Assembly (NCBI GenBank): GCA_035999365.1
Contig: DASYGT010000022.1
Coordinates: 1-64,000 of the forward strand
Source: DASYGT01 sp035999365
GTDB lineage: Bacteria > Actinomycetota > Actinomycetes > Mycobacteriales > Jatrophihabitantaceae
Reading direction: 5' to 3'
DNA length: 64,000 nucleotides
In this document: positions 8,387 to 16,061 of the stretch, piece after piece
How the letters are laid out: each line of letters starts with the position of its first letter
Numbering within the stretch: the stretch's first letter is position 1
Program-made: the position numbers and the translations under genes
The notes under the pieces: generated by a model
Told to the model about the DNA's origin: nothing
Databases searched by the model: none
The model's input: the letters and a program-made list of their open reading frames with translations, nothing else

Positions 8387-9559
8387 GTGAGTGCGGAGCC
8401 CGTTCGTCGCGTGCCGCGCTTGGCGGTGCTTGCGTGGACGGTTGCCGTCGCGGTGCTCGTCGTTCTCGGTATCGCGGTCTGGCGGTATCTGCGGACGGGC
8501 AGCCCGTCAGGCACCGACACGATGGCGGGCATGCACGATCACAGCGCAGCCGATGCCCTCACCCGGGCAGGCACCCTGCCGCTGCATCCGTTGTTCGGTC
8601 CGCACGTCGGTGCCTCACCGCTGTTCACGGTGTGGCACCTGGACGCCGTCGCACTGGCGCTCATCGTTCTCGTGGGCGCCTGGTACCTGACCGGCGTCGC
8701 GCTCGTTGCGGTTCGATCGCCGGGAAGGCGATGGCCACTGCGCCGTACCGCGCTCTTCGTGTCTGGTCTGGCGGTGTGTGCCTATGCGACCAACGGCAGC
8801 ATCGCGGTCTACGACCAGGTGCTGTTCACGGCGCACATGGTTGGCCACCTCGCGTTGGTGATGGTCGCTCCGGCGCTGCTGGTCGCTGGACGACCACTGA
8901 CGCTCACATTGGCGGCGAGCGCCCCCCCGCATCGCGCACGCATCGAGCGGGTGGTGCAGGGCCGGCTCGTCGGATTGCTCAGCAGTCCGCCCGTTGCGCT
9001 GGCGTCGTACACCGTGGTGATCGTGGGCAGCCACCTCACCGGGTTGATGGACACCGTGATGCGCAACACGTGGGCGGGACAGGTCGAGCATCTGGTCTAC
9101 GTGCTGGTCGGGTGCCAGTTCTTTGCGCTCGTGATCGGTGACGAGCCGCTGCGCTGGCGCCTCGCCTCACCGGCACGCTGGCTGCTGCTCGCCGTGGCGA
9201 TGGCCGTCGACACGTTCACCGGTGTCGTGCTGCTGCAGGGCACCCACACCGTGGCGATGCTGCGCTCGCCGAATCTCGACGTGAACGCCTTGTCCGACAC
9301 GCGCACAGGTGGCGCCATCATGTGGTTCGGCGGCGACGCGATCATGGCGGTAGTGATGATCATGCTCGTCATCTCCTGGCTGCGCGCCGCCGACAGCCGC
9401 CAGGGTGAGGACGCGGGATGGCTCGAGCAGGCGCGCCGCGCGACGATCGCCGGGAATATCGGCGTGACGGCGGAGCCGGACGCGGGCGGGTTCGACGATG
9501 ACGACGCGGCGCGCGATTCCTACAACGCGTGGCTGGCCCGGCTCGACCAGAACGGGTAG
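8387..9559 (+). CDS. ctaG: Cytochrome c oxidase assembly factor, CtaG family
   Basis: The 390-residue membrane protein has an N-terminal membrane segment, a Met/His-containing stretch (MAGMHDHSA near residue 45) and about seven further helices. HPLFGPHVGASPLFTVWHLD and AHMVGHLALVMVAP fit the caa3_CtaG family, which helps deliver copper to oxidase. The neighbouring cta/qcr genes support this. The GTG at 8387 is preceded by GGGGGA about 10 nt upstream; it follows trpD by 25 nt. The C-terminal 60 residues are acidic and hydrophilic. Confidence 0.82.
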   Translation: MSAEPVRRVPRLAVLAWTVAVAVLVVLGIAVWRYLRTGSPSGTDTMAGMHDHSAADALTRAGTLPLHPLFGPHVGASPLFTVWHLDAVALALIVLVGAWYLTGVALVAVRSPGRRWPLRRTALFVSGLAVCAYATNGSIAVYDQVLFTAHMVGHLALVMVAPALLVAGRPLTLTLAASAPPHRARIERVVQGRLVGLLSSPPVALASYTVVIVGSHLTGLMDTVMRNTWAGQVEHLVYVLVGCQFFALVIGDEPLRWRLASPARWLLLAVAMAVDTFTGVVLLQGTHTVAMLRSPNLDVNALSDTRTGGAIMWFGGDAIMAVVMIMLVISWLRAADSRQGEDAGWLEQARRATIAGNIGVTAEPDAGGFDDDDAARDSYNAWLARLDQNG

Positions 9560-9573
9560 CCGAGCGCTCTCGT

Positions 9574-9861
9574 TCAGTCGGACGAGGTGTAGCCGATCGA
9601 GAACGCGTCTTCCAGGTCGTGACGTGAGTACGCCCGGAATGCGATGTGCGTGTCGGTGTGCAGGACGCCCGGCACCTTGGACAACCGCCCCGCGATCACC
9701 TCGGCGATCTGCTCGAAGTCACGGACCCGCACGATCGCGATCAGATCCACATCGCCGGCAACGCTGTACACCTCGCTGACCGACTCGAGATCCGCGATCG
9801 CCTGAGCGACCTCGGGGATCTTGTCCGACTCGACGGACACCATCACGATGGCAGTGATCAC
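9574..9861 (-). CDS. Lrp/AsnC-type ligand-binding domain protein, no HTH
   Basis: The 95-residue protein is a stand-alone RAM (Lrp/AsnC ligand-binding) domain: ITAIVMVSVESDK, then VSEVYSVAGDVDLIAIV and a LSKVPGVLHTDTHIAF strand. It lacks the HTH found in full regulators, so it probably senses an amino acid or modulates another protein by heteromer formation. TACGAT at 9868-9873 is 6 nt before the GTG at 9861, a leaderless arrangement that fixes the start. Small single-domain homologues are common in actinobacteria. Confidence 0.82.
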   Translation of the reverse strand: MITAIVMVSVESDKIPEVAQAIADLESVSEVYSVAGDVDLIAIVRVRDFEQIAEVIAGRLSKVPGVLHTDTHIAFRAYSRHDLEDAFSIGYTSSD

Positions 9862-9896
9862 GCCGCCATCGTAGGGGAGTAATCCTGCGCGGGCAT

Positions 9897-11666
9897 TCAC
9901 GAGGCGCGGGCCGGGCGGGCGGACACCGGCAGGCGGCGTCGGTCGGCGAACGGGTCTGCTCCGGCGGAACCCGTAGTGAGGAAGGCGCGCATGCTCCCGG
10001 CGCCGTAGGCGGGCATCGCCCACGGATGCGTCGCCCGGACCAGCCGGGTGCCTGGCTCCTCGAGCCAGCGCAACACGCACTCGATCTCCTCAGAGAGAAT
10101 CGGACGGCTGGGGTCGACGGCGTCGGCCGTGGCGAGCAGTGCGTCGATCACCGGCCAGGGCGCGATGCCGCGGCGGGCAACGCCGGCTGCGGCGAGGCGG
10201 CCGCTCCGGATGACGCTGAACTCCCAACCGCCGCTGCCGTCGGGGCGGGCGGCGACCATCTCGTCGACGGACCGGAGGGCCGATTGACGCTGCATGCCCG
10301 CGCAAGCACGGACCACGGTGGCGATGCGATCGCGCACCGTCGCGGCCTGCTCGAAGCGGTGGGCGGCCGAGAGATCGGCCAACTTGTGCTGCAGCGGCTC
10401 GACGAGTGGGCGCACGTCGCCGGCCCATGCGGCGGCTACCCCGTCTGCGAGCGCGCGATAGCTCTCCGGCGTTGTGCCACCCTCGCACGGCGCCGAGCAG
10501 CGGCCGATGCCGGCGAGCACGCAGGCTGCGCGGACGAATCGACGCACCGCGAGACGGTCGGTGCACTGGCGCAGGGGCACCGCGTCGTGGATCGCGTCGC
10601 GCACGGTCTCGGCCTGCCGCTGAGAGCGCAGCGGGCCCAGGTACGCCGCACCGTCGTCTTTCACATCCCGCACGATCGACAGCCGCGGATATGCCTCGAC
10701 CGTGAGTTTCAGCCAGACCGACCGCTCGGGATATTTCGACCGGCGGTTGTAGCGGGGTTTGTGCGCGGCGATCAGGCGCAGCTCGCGCACCTGTGCCTCG
10801 AGTGCGTGGGCGCACTCGATCGGGTCGACGCGCTCGGCGATGCCGATCATCTCGCCCATCCGCGATCGGGTCTCACTCGCGACGAAGTACTGCCTGACCC
10901 GGTTTCGCAGGTTGCGGCTCGTGCCGACGTACAGCGGCGTGCCGGCGGCGTCGCGGAAGATGTAGACGCCGGGCGCGCTCGGCAATCCTTCGGCCAGGTG
11001 CCTCTTGCGGCGCTGCGCATCGGTGACCTGAGCCGTGAATGCCCGCAGCTCGGGCAGCGACTGCACGCCGATGCCGCCGAGTCGCGCGATCAGCCCGTGC
11101 AGGACGTCGACGGTGGCGCGCGCGTCGTACAGCGCACGGTGGTTGGGTGTCGTGTCGGCGTGGAAGAAGCGTGCGAGAGTCGCCAGCTTGCAGTTCGGGA
11201 TCTCGTCGCGGGTGAGCACGCGGCGGGAGAGGACTGCTGTGTCGACGACGGCGAACGACGGCCAGGCGATCCCGTGTACCGCGCACGCGGCGCGGAGGAA
11301 GCCGATGTCGAACGGGGCGTTGTGCGCGACCAGGACGCTGCCGCGAGCGAACTCGAGGAACGACGGCAGCACGGAGGCGATTCGCGGCGACCCGCACACC
11401 ATCGAATCGGTGATGCCCGTAAGCAGGCTGACGAACGGTGTGATCGAGACGCCAGGATCGACGAGCGTCTGGAATTCGCCCAGTACCTCACCACCGCATA
11501 CCCGAACCGCGCCGATCTCGGTGATGCTGTCGGTGGCCGAGGATCCGCCCGTCGTCTCCAGGTCGACGACGGTGAAGGTCGTCGACCTCAGGGGTTCGGC
11601 CAACTCATCCATGCTCGTCTGCACCCATTGCGGCGATGCCGGGGGTTCCCACCGCGTTGCCGCCAT
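9897..11666 (-). CDS. DEDDh exonuclease fused to a GIY-YIG (UvrC/Cho-like) nuclease domain
   Basis: The 589-residue protein has two nuclease parts. Residues about 25-190 are a DnaQ-like 3'-5' exonuclease: FTVVDLETTG (Exo I), AHNAPFDIGFL (Exo II) and HRALYDARAT (Exo III, His type). From about 215, PSAPGVYIFRDAAGTPLYVG starts a GIY-YIG endonuclease domain followed by a UvrC-like region with a CVLAGIGRCSAPC cysteine cluster. The same fusion exists in mycobacteria (Rv2191, from memory). TAACGT at 11674-11679 lies 7 nt before the ATG at 11666. Likely role is DNA repair or damage processing; the true substrate is not known from sequence. Confidence 0.88.
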   Translation of the reverse strand: MAATRWEPPASPQWVQTSMDELAEPLRSTTFTVVDLETTGGSSATDSITEIGAVRVCGGEVLGEFQTLVDPGVSITPFVSLLTGITDSMVCGSPRIASVLPSFLEFARGSVLVAHNAPFDIGFLRAACAVHGIAWPSFAVVDTAVLSRRVLTRDEIPNCKLATLARFFHADTTPNHRALYDARATVDVLHGLIARLGGIGVQSLPELRAFTAQVTDAQRRKRHLAEGLPSAPGVYIFRDAAGTPLYVGTSRNLRNRVRQYFVASETRSRMGEMIGIAERVDPIECAHALEAQVRELRLIAAHKPRYNRRSKYPERSVWLKLTVEAYPRLSIVRDVKDDGAAYLGPLRSQRQAETVRDAIHDAVPLRQCTDRLAVRRFVRAACVLAGIGRCSAPCEGGTTPESYRALADGVAAAWAGDVRPLVEPLQHKLADLSAAHRFEQAATVRDRIATVVRACAGMQRQSALRSVDEMVAARPDGSGGWEFSVIRSGRLAAAGVARRGIAPWPVIDALLATADAVDPSRPILSEEIECVLRWLEEPGTRLVRATHPWAMPAYGAGSMRAFLTTGSAGADPFADRRRLPVSARPARAS

Positions 11667-11725
11667 GCTGCGCACGTTAAGCGGGGGGTCCGACGAAATC
11701 TGATTCCCACGCCGCACCGCCGCCG

Positions 11726-11731
11726 TAGCCT
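11726..11731 (+). promoter_or_regulatory. Leaderless-type -10 box of the NYN gene
   Basis: TAGCCT exactly 6 nt before the GTG at 11738. The divergent nuclease gene has its own TAACGT at 11674-11679, so both genes start from a shared 71-nt gap. Confidence 0.6.
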
Positions 11732-11737
11732 CGACGG

Positions 11738-13054
11738 GTGACCGATCACGATGACGGTGGCGCCGCAGATGGCGACGCCGTTGTCATGCTCAGCGAACCC
11801 GTTCGGCAGCGGTTGGTGCTCATTGCGTCGGATGTCCTCGGCCGGCTGCCGGCGGAGGAGGTTCCAGCCGCCCTGCGGACGATCGCGAAATTCACGCCGG
11901 CCAAGCGCGCCAGGCTCGGTGGCGCCTCGCTATCTGCGGCGTTGGATGCGGACGAGGAATTCCGAGCGCGGGTTGCTGACGTCGTTGCCGAGGCGTCGCC
12001 ACTTCTCACCGAGGCCGTGCGCGATCGCCACTCGACGGCCGCTTCGGATCCCGTCGACACGGCGGTGGTGGCGTACCTCACGCGTCCCGACGGCTGGGTC
12101 GACGTCGTTGCGGAGGCCAATGCCCGCTGGGCGGCCGAGCAGGCGGGCAGCGACCGTCACGCCGACGACATCGCCGCGCTGCGTGCCGAGGTCAGCGAAC
12201 TGCGCGCCCGGTCGAAGACGCAGGCGGTGCGCGTTCGCGATGCGGTGGCGAAGGCCACGGCCGACCTGGCCGGACAACTCGACGATGTGCGCAGGCAGCT
12301 GCGTGCGCGGACCGGTGAGCTGCGGACGGCCGAGCGCGGCCGGGCCGATGCGCTGCGGGCGCTGGGCGATGCGGAGCAGGCACGTGCGGTCCAGGCGTCG
12401 GCTCAGGAGGCGGATCTTCGTCGCGCGCGGGCGCGTATCGGCGAACTGGAACGGTCCGCGACATCCGTTCGGCGCGACGCCCGTGCCGACCGTGACGTCG
12501 ACGACGCCCGGCTATGGCTCTTGGTGGACACCCTCGCCGAGGCAGTCGCCGGCATTCGACGGGAACTGTCCCTGGCACCCACGCCGGTACGGCCCGGAGA
12601 CCTCGTCCGCTCGGCAGAAGAAACCGGTGCGCCCATGCGCCGCACCGACGACCCTGCTGCGCTCGACGGATTGCTCGCGCTCCCGAACGTGCACGTGATC
12701 GTCGATGGGTACAACGTGACGAAGAGCGGTTACCCCGAGTTGGCCCTCGCGGATCAGCGCAATCGCCTCGTCATCGCGATGGCGACACTCGCTGGGCGCA
12801 CCCGTGCCGAGGTGACGATCGCGTTCGACGGGGGAGCGAAACCTCCCGCTCAGCAGCGCACACCGCGCGGAGTGCGCGTGCTGTTCAGCGCGTCCGGCGA
12901 GATCGCCGACGATCTCATTCGACGCCTCGTCGCAGCAGAACCCCCGGGACGACCGCTCGTCGTGGTGACGTCCGACCAGCAGGTGGTGACCGATGTGCTG
13001 CGAGCCGGAGCTTGGGCCGTGCCGTCGGCAGTGCTGCTCGCCCGCCTCGGCTGA
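11738..13054 (+). CDS. YacP-like NYN-domain RNA-binding protein with a long coiled coil
   Basis: The 438-residue protein has a helical N-terminal region, a coiled coil at about 140-260 (heptad-like runs of Arg, Ala, Glu and Leu), and a C-terminal YacP-type NYN domain starting at VHVIVDGYNVTKSGYP and containing an acidic AFDGG and VVVTSDQQV. YacP proteins are PIN-like ribonucleases linked to rRNA processing. It diverges from the DnaQ/GIY-YIG gene. Confidence 0.8.
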   Translation: MTDHDDGGAADGDAVVMLSEPVRQRLVLIASDVLGRLPAEEVPAALRTIAKFTPAKRARLGGASLSAALDADEEFRARVADVVAEASPLLTEAVRDRHSTAASDPVDTAVVAYLTRPDGWVDVVAEANARWAAEQAGSDRHADDIAALRAEVSELRARSKTQAVRVRDAVAKATADLAGQLDDVRRQLRARTGELRTAERGRADALRALGDAEQARAVQASAQEADLRRARARIGELERSATSVRRDARADRDVDDARLWLLVDTLAEAVAGIRRELSLAPTPVRPGDLVRSAEETGAPMRRTDDPAALDGLLALPNVHVIVDGYNVTKSGYPELALADQRNRLVIAMATLAGRTRAEVTIAFDGGAKPPAQQRTPRGVRVLFSASGEIADDLIRRLVAAEPPGRPLVVVTSDQQVVTDVLRAGAWAVPSAVLLARLG

Positions 13055-13146
13055 TTCACCGAAAGTGTCGGTGGTGCGACCTAGCGTGCGGTGCGAGGTC
13101 TCGACGCGTACCTGTGTCGAGCACGCAGCGACCGAGGAGCCTGGCG

Positions 13147-13350
13147 ATGTTGATTGACTGCGATACATGCACGGTGCGTGGTGATGCCTGCCGCGACTGC
13201 GTCGTCACGATGATCCTCGACCGGCCACGGCAACCGGTCGATCTCGACGACGAGGAACAGGCAGCGGTGGGGAGCCTGGCCGCGGCGGGTTTGCTTCCGC
13301 CGTTGCGGCTCGTGCGTCCGGTAACGGTCGCCGAGCGCGGGATCGCCTAA
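13147..13350 (+). CDS. Conserved-looking CxxC microprotein (67 aa), unknown function
   Basis: A 67-residue protein beginning MLIDCDTCTVRGDACRDC. Cys5, Cys8, Cys15 and Cys18 form CxxC-x6-CxxC, a pattern that could bind zinc or a metal cluster. The rest has an acidic DLDDEEQAAVGSLAAAGLLP helix. GAGGAG a few nt upstream of the ATG gives a good ribosome-binding site, which argues that it is real. It lies between the NYN gene and the riboswitch-controlled hydrolase. No known function recognised. Confidence 0.7.
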   Translation: MLIDCDTCTVRGDACRDCVVTMILDRPRQPVDLDDEEQAAVGSLAAAGLLPPLRLVRPVTVAERGIA

Positions 13351-13369
13351 GAGGGGGGGTACCCCCGTG

Positions 13370-13398
13370 TTGCGCCGTTCCGAACGGCGTCGTAACCT
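13370..13398 (+). promoter_or_regulatory. Promoter of the c-di-AMP riboswitch and NlpC/P60 gene
   Basis: TTGCGC (13370-13375), a 17-nt spacer and TAACCT (13393-13398) make a clear promoter. Transcription from about 13405 gives a leader of about 250 nt containing the riboswitch. Confidence 0.6.
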
Positions 13399-13450
13399 TT
13401 CCGAGACCTTTCGGCAGGCGTACCGCCGCACCGGCAGTCACCGGAGGGTC

Positions 13451-13637
13451 ACCGCCGAATCGCGATACGTGACGGCGGTCCGTCCCGGGGGGACGGACCG
13501 AGGTCACGGCGAGCCGGGGACCCATGGTTCCTGGGGTGAATCGGGACAGAACGGTCACGCTCGATCAGCGCGACCGTCCTGACTCGTAGGGCATCTTCCG
13601 GCCCGAACCCGTCAGCTAACTCGGTAGGCGGATCGAG
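13451..13637 (+). promoter_or_regulatory. ydaO/yuaA-type c-di-AMP riboswitch
   Basis: The 308-nt gap before the hydrolase holds the conserved core blocks of the ydaO family in order: GCCGGGGACCCA (13512-13523), TGGGGTGAATC (13532-13542), TAGGGCATCTTCCG (13587-13600) and CGAACCCGTCAGCTAAC (13604-13620). CCGCC at 13452-13456 can pair with GGCGG at 13627-13631 to close the P1 helix. A perfect 9-bp hairpin (13477-13499) sits in an expansion after the P1 strand. The family binds cyclic di-AMP and usually switches genes off; in actinobacteria it commonly precedes cell-wall hydrolase genes. The GAAGGAG ribosome-binding site follows at 13641. Confidence 0.93.
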
Positions 13638-13658
13638 GAAGAAGGAGTTCCGCCAACA

Positions 13659-14702
13659 GTGGCGATTCGACTTTCACGTCGTATCAAGACCGTCGTCGTT
13701 CTGACTGCAACCTCCGCGGTGATCAGCTCCCTTCTGCTGACCCCCAACGGTGCGTCAGCGGTCCCGAAGACGCCAAGCGTCGGCAGCGTCGAGCAGCAGT
13801 TGAGCAAGCTCGCGCTCAAGAACACCCTCCTCGTCGAGCAGTACGACCAGGCGCAGGTCGACGTCCAGGCACGTCAGCAGGCGGTCGTGGCGGCGCAGCA
13901 GGTCGCGAATGCCGCCCAGGCGGAGGTCGACAAGGCCGAGGTGATACTCGGAGCCACCGCGACGGCCGAGTACGAGGGCGGCTCCTTCAGCGCCACCGGC
14001 GCGCTGCTGTCCAGCCAGAGCGGCCAGGGTTACCTCGACGAACTTCAGACATTGCAGGCGATGTCGACGCACACCGCCGCAGTGGTGCGCGCCATGACGC
14101 AGGCGAAGGCAACGGCCGACGCCGCGAACAAGCGCGCGGCGGACCTCCTCAAGACCGCGACGGCCAAGCGCGATGCGCTCGTGAAGCAGCGCGCCGTCGT
14201 GCAGAAGCAGGTCGACACCTACACGTCGATGCTCGCGACGATGTCCTTCAGCCAGCGTTCGGCGTTCCAGCAGGCGCAGATGCCCTCGGTGAGCAATGCC
14301 GAGGCGACAGCACTGATCCAGAGCCTCACCGCAACGCCCGCAACGTCCAAAGCGCTCATTGCGGTCAAGTACGCGCTGCATCAGGTCGGCAAGCCCTACG
14401 TCTTCGGTACCTCCGGACCGAGCACCTTCGACTGCTCCGGCCTCACCATGGCGTCCTGGGCGCAGGCCGGTGTTCAGTTGCCGCACTCGTCCGAGCAGCA
14501 GTACACGATGGGAAAGTCGGTCGCGGTGGCCGACCTGCTGCCGGGTGACCTGCTCTTCTTCTACGGTCCGCCCCCTGGGCACGTGACGATCTACGTCGGC
14601 GGCGGCCTCATGGTGTCGGCGGCCGAGCCCGGCGTCGGGATCGTGATCGCCAAGCTGAGCGACTACAGCGGCAGTTACGTCGGAGCGCGGCGCGTCAACT
14701 GA
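13659..14702 (+). CDS. NlpC/P60 peptidoglycan endopeptidase (RipA-like)
   Basis: A secreted 347-residue cell-wall hydrolase. Residues 1-35 form a signal peptide ending in ASA; about 45-215 are a long coiled coil rich in Gln and Ala, which in RipA relatives masks or positions the enzyme; the C-terminal 115 residues are the NlpC/P60 domain. The catalytic Cys is in FDCSGLTMASW and the His in GHVTIYVG. These enzymes cut stem peptides of peptidoglycan during separation or growth. It starts at a GTG with GAAGGAG upstream and is controlled by the c-di-AMP riboswitch ahead of it. Confidence 0.93.
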   Translation: MAIRLSRRIKTVVVLTATSAVISSLLLTPNGASAVPKTPSVGSVEQQLSKLALKNTLLVEQYDQAQVDVQARQQAVVAAQQVANAAQAEVDKAEVILGATATAEYEGGSFSATGALLSSQSGQGYLDELQTLQAMSTHTAAVVRAMTQAKATADAANKRAADLLKTATAKRDALVKQRAVVQKQVDTYTSMLATMSFSQRSAFQQAQMPSVSNAEATALIQSLTATPATSKALIAVKYALHQVGKPYVFGTSGPSTFDCSGLTMASWAQAGVQLPHSSEQQYTMGKSVAVADLLPGDLLFFYGPPPGHVTIYVGGGLMVSAAEPGVGIVIAKLSDYSGSYVGARRVN

Positions 14703-14723
14703 CGCAGCACCGCGCCTGACCGT

Positions 14724-14745
14724 GGATCATCGTTCGCGATGATCC
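14724..14745 (+). terminator. Perfect 9-bp hairpin with TTCG loop over the next start codon
   Basis: GGATCATCG-TTCG-CGATGATCC is a perfect stem with a tetraloop, 22 nt after the hydrolase stop. It lacks a T tract. It may end the riboswitch-controlled transcript, but it also includes the ATG at 14739 of the following lipoprotein gene in its 3' arm, so it could instead block that gene's translation. Confidence 0.5.
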
Positions 14746-16061
14746 GTCGCTGCCCTCGAACCGTGCGTACTCAGGTGCTTGCCTGCGTGTTCGCCGCCAC
14801 GCTCTTCAGCGTGTCCGGCTGCAGCACCGCAGCGGCGCCGACCCCCTCATACGGCTCCGGCGCCGGTGCGCCGACACTCGCGCAGATCACCCCGCTGCTG
14901 GAGCGGCACGCCCACGCCGTCCTGGCCCGCTCGTCATCGCGATTCCTCGCCGACGTGGACGCAGCAGCGGCAGCGTCGACCTTTCGGCAGTCACAGGCGG
15001 CGCAGGTCTCCGCACTCGCCGTCGTGCCGCTGCGGGTGTGGAGCTACTCGGTGAGCTCTCCGGTGACCGACCTCGCAGCCGTGCGAGCGGCGGCACGGCG
15101 TTTCGGCGCGCCGGCGTCGATCGTTCACCTCACGCTCTCCTACGCGCTCGATCCGGTCGACCCCGCGGCCGTCACCCACGACTTGTGGTGGACCTTCGTC
15201 CGGCGGCACGGGCACGTGTACGTCGCCGGCGACTCGGACATGGCCGGACTGGGCGGACAGAGCTGGAAGGGGCCGTGGGACTTCGGCCCGCTCGTCGTTC
15301 ACCGTGGCGCCAGCAGCCTCGTCCTCGGCCACCCGGGCGACGCAGGCGCTCTGGCGGCGATTTCTGCGGGCGTTGATGACGCCGTCGCCGCCGTGACTGC
15401 CGTGTGGGGGCCCGGATGGAATCGCCAGGTCGCCGTCATCGTGCCGGGTTCGGCTGCCGAATTCGCGGCGATGGGCGGGACGCGCGGCCGCACCGGATCG
15501 ACAGGATCGGCAAGCCTGGGTGGCGATGTCTCGGCCGAGACCGTGTTCGAGACAGCGAACGGCACGGATTCGGCCGCCCGCGTGCTGATGAACCCCGCCG
15601 TGCTGAACAGTCTGACCGCGACCGGCCGGGCGATCGTGCTGAGGCACGAGATCACCCACGTGGCGACCGAGGCGAGCACGCCGATCGGCACACCCACGTG
15701 GCTTGTCGAAGGCTTCGCCGAGTACGTCGGCAATCTTGGCTCGGGCCAGTCCGTGCCGACTGCTGCAGGCGAGTTGCGCGCCGAGGTACGCGCCGGCGAC
15801 CTTCCCGCCGCGCTGCCCAGTGAGTCGGACTTCGCCTCGACGACGCGGCTGGCAGCCGTGTACGAGCAGGCGTGGCTGGCCTGCCGGTTCATCGCCGCTC
15901 GCGCTGGTCAATCCGGGCTCGTACAGCTGTACCGGCTCGTCGGTGCCAGCCTGGATCCCGCCGCCGTAGCCGTCTCGACGGCGTTCCGCACGGTGCTGCA
16001 CGAGTCGGTGCCGGCGTTCACCGGGCAGTGGCGCGCGTACGTCGCAGCGGAGCTGCGATGA
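14739..16061 (+). CDS. Secreted lipoprotein, peptidase-MA-like metalloprotease candidate
   Basis: The 440-residue protein has a lipoprotein signal (MIRRCPRT..., lipobox SVSGC at residues 24-28). Residues 35-170 resemble a NTF2-like or TPR-free alpha/beta region; from about 295, RHEITHVATEA gives a zinc HExxH, and WLVEGFAEYVG about 18 residues later gives the third acidic ligand, as in peptidase MA-like gluzincins. The stop overlaps the pimB start as ATGA. The GTG at 14763 is another possible start, clear of the hairpin, but leaves only one positive charge ahead of the signal. Position matches Rv2189c, from memory. Confidence 0.75.
   Translation: MIRRCPRTVRTQVLACVFAATLFSVSGCSTAAAPTPSYGSGAGAPTLAQITPLLERHAHAVLARSSSRFLADVDAAAAASTFRQSQAAQVSALAVVPLRVWSYSVSSPVTDLAAVRAAARRFGAPASIVHLTLSYALDPVDPAAVTHDLWWTFVRRHGHVYVAGDSDMAGLGGQSWKGPWDFGPLVVHRGASSLVLGHPGDAGALAAISAGVDDAVAAVTAVWGPGWNRQVAVIVPGSAAEFAAMGGTRGRTGSTGSASLGGDVSAETVFETANGTDSAARVLMNPAVLNSLTATGRAIVLRHEITHVATEASTPIGTPTWLVEGFAEYVGNLGSGQSVPTAAGELRAEVRAGDLPAALPSESDFASTTRLAAVYEQAWLACRFIAARAGQSGLVQLYRLVGASLDPAAVAVSTAFRTVLHESVPAFTGQWRAYVAAELR

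Noticed and set aside
6727..8532. A 601-codon minus-strand frame opposite the receiver-like gene and trpD
   Set aside because: Shadow of trpD, which has all family motifs on the plus strand.
13355..13366. GGGGGTACCCCC palindrome as a terminator of the CxxC microprotein gene
   Set aside because: Loop would be too small for a hairpin and there is no T tract; it may only be a GC-rich palindrome.
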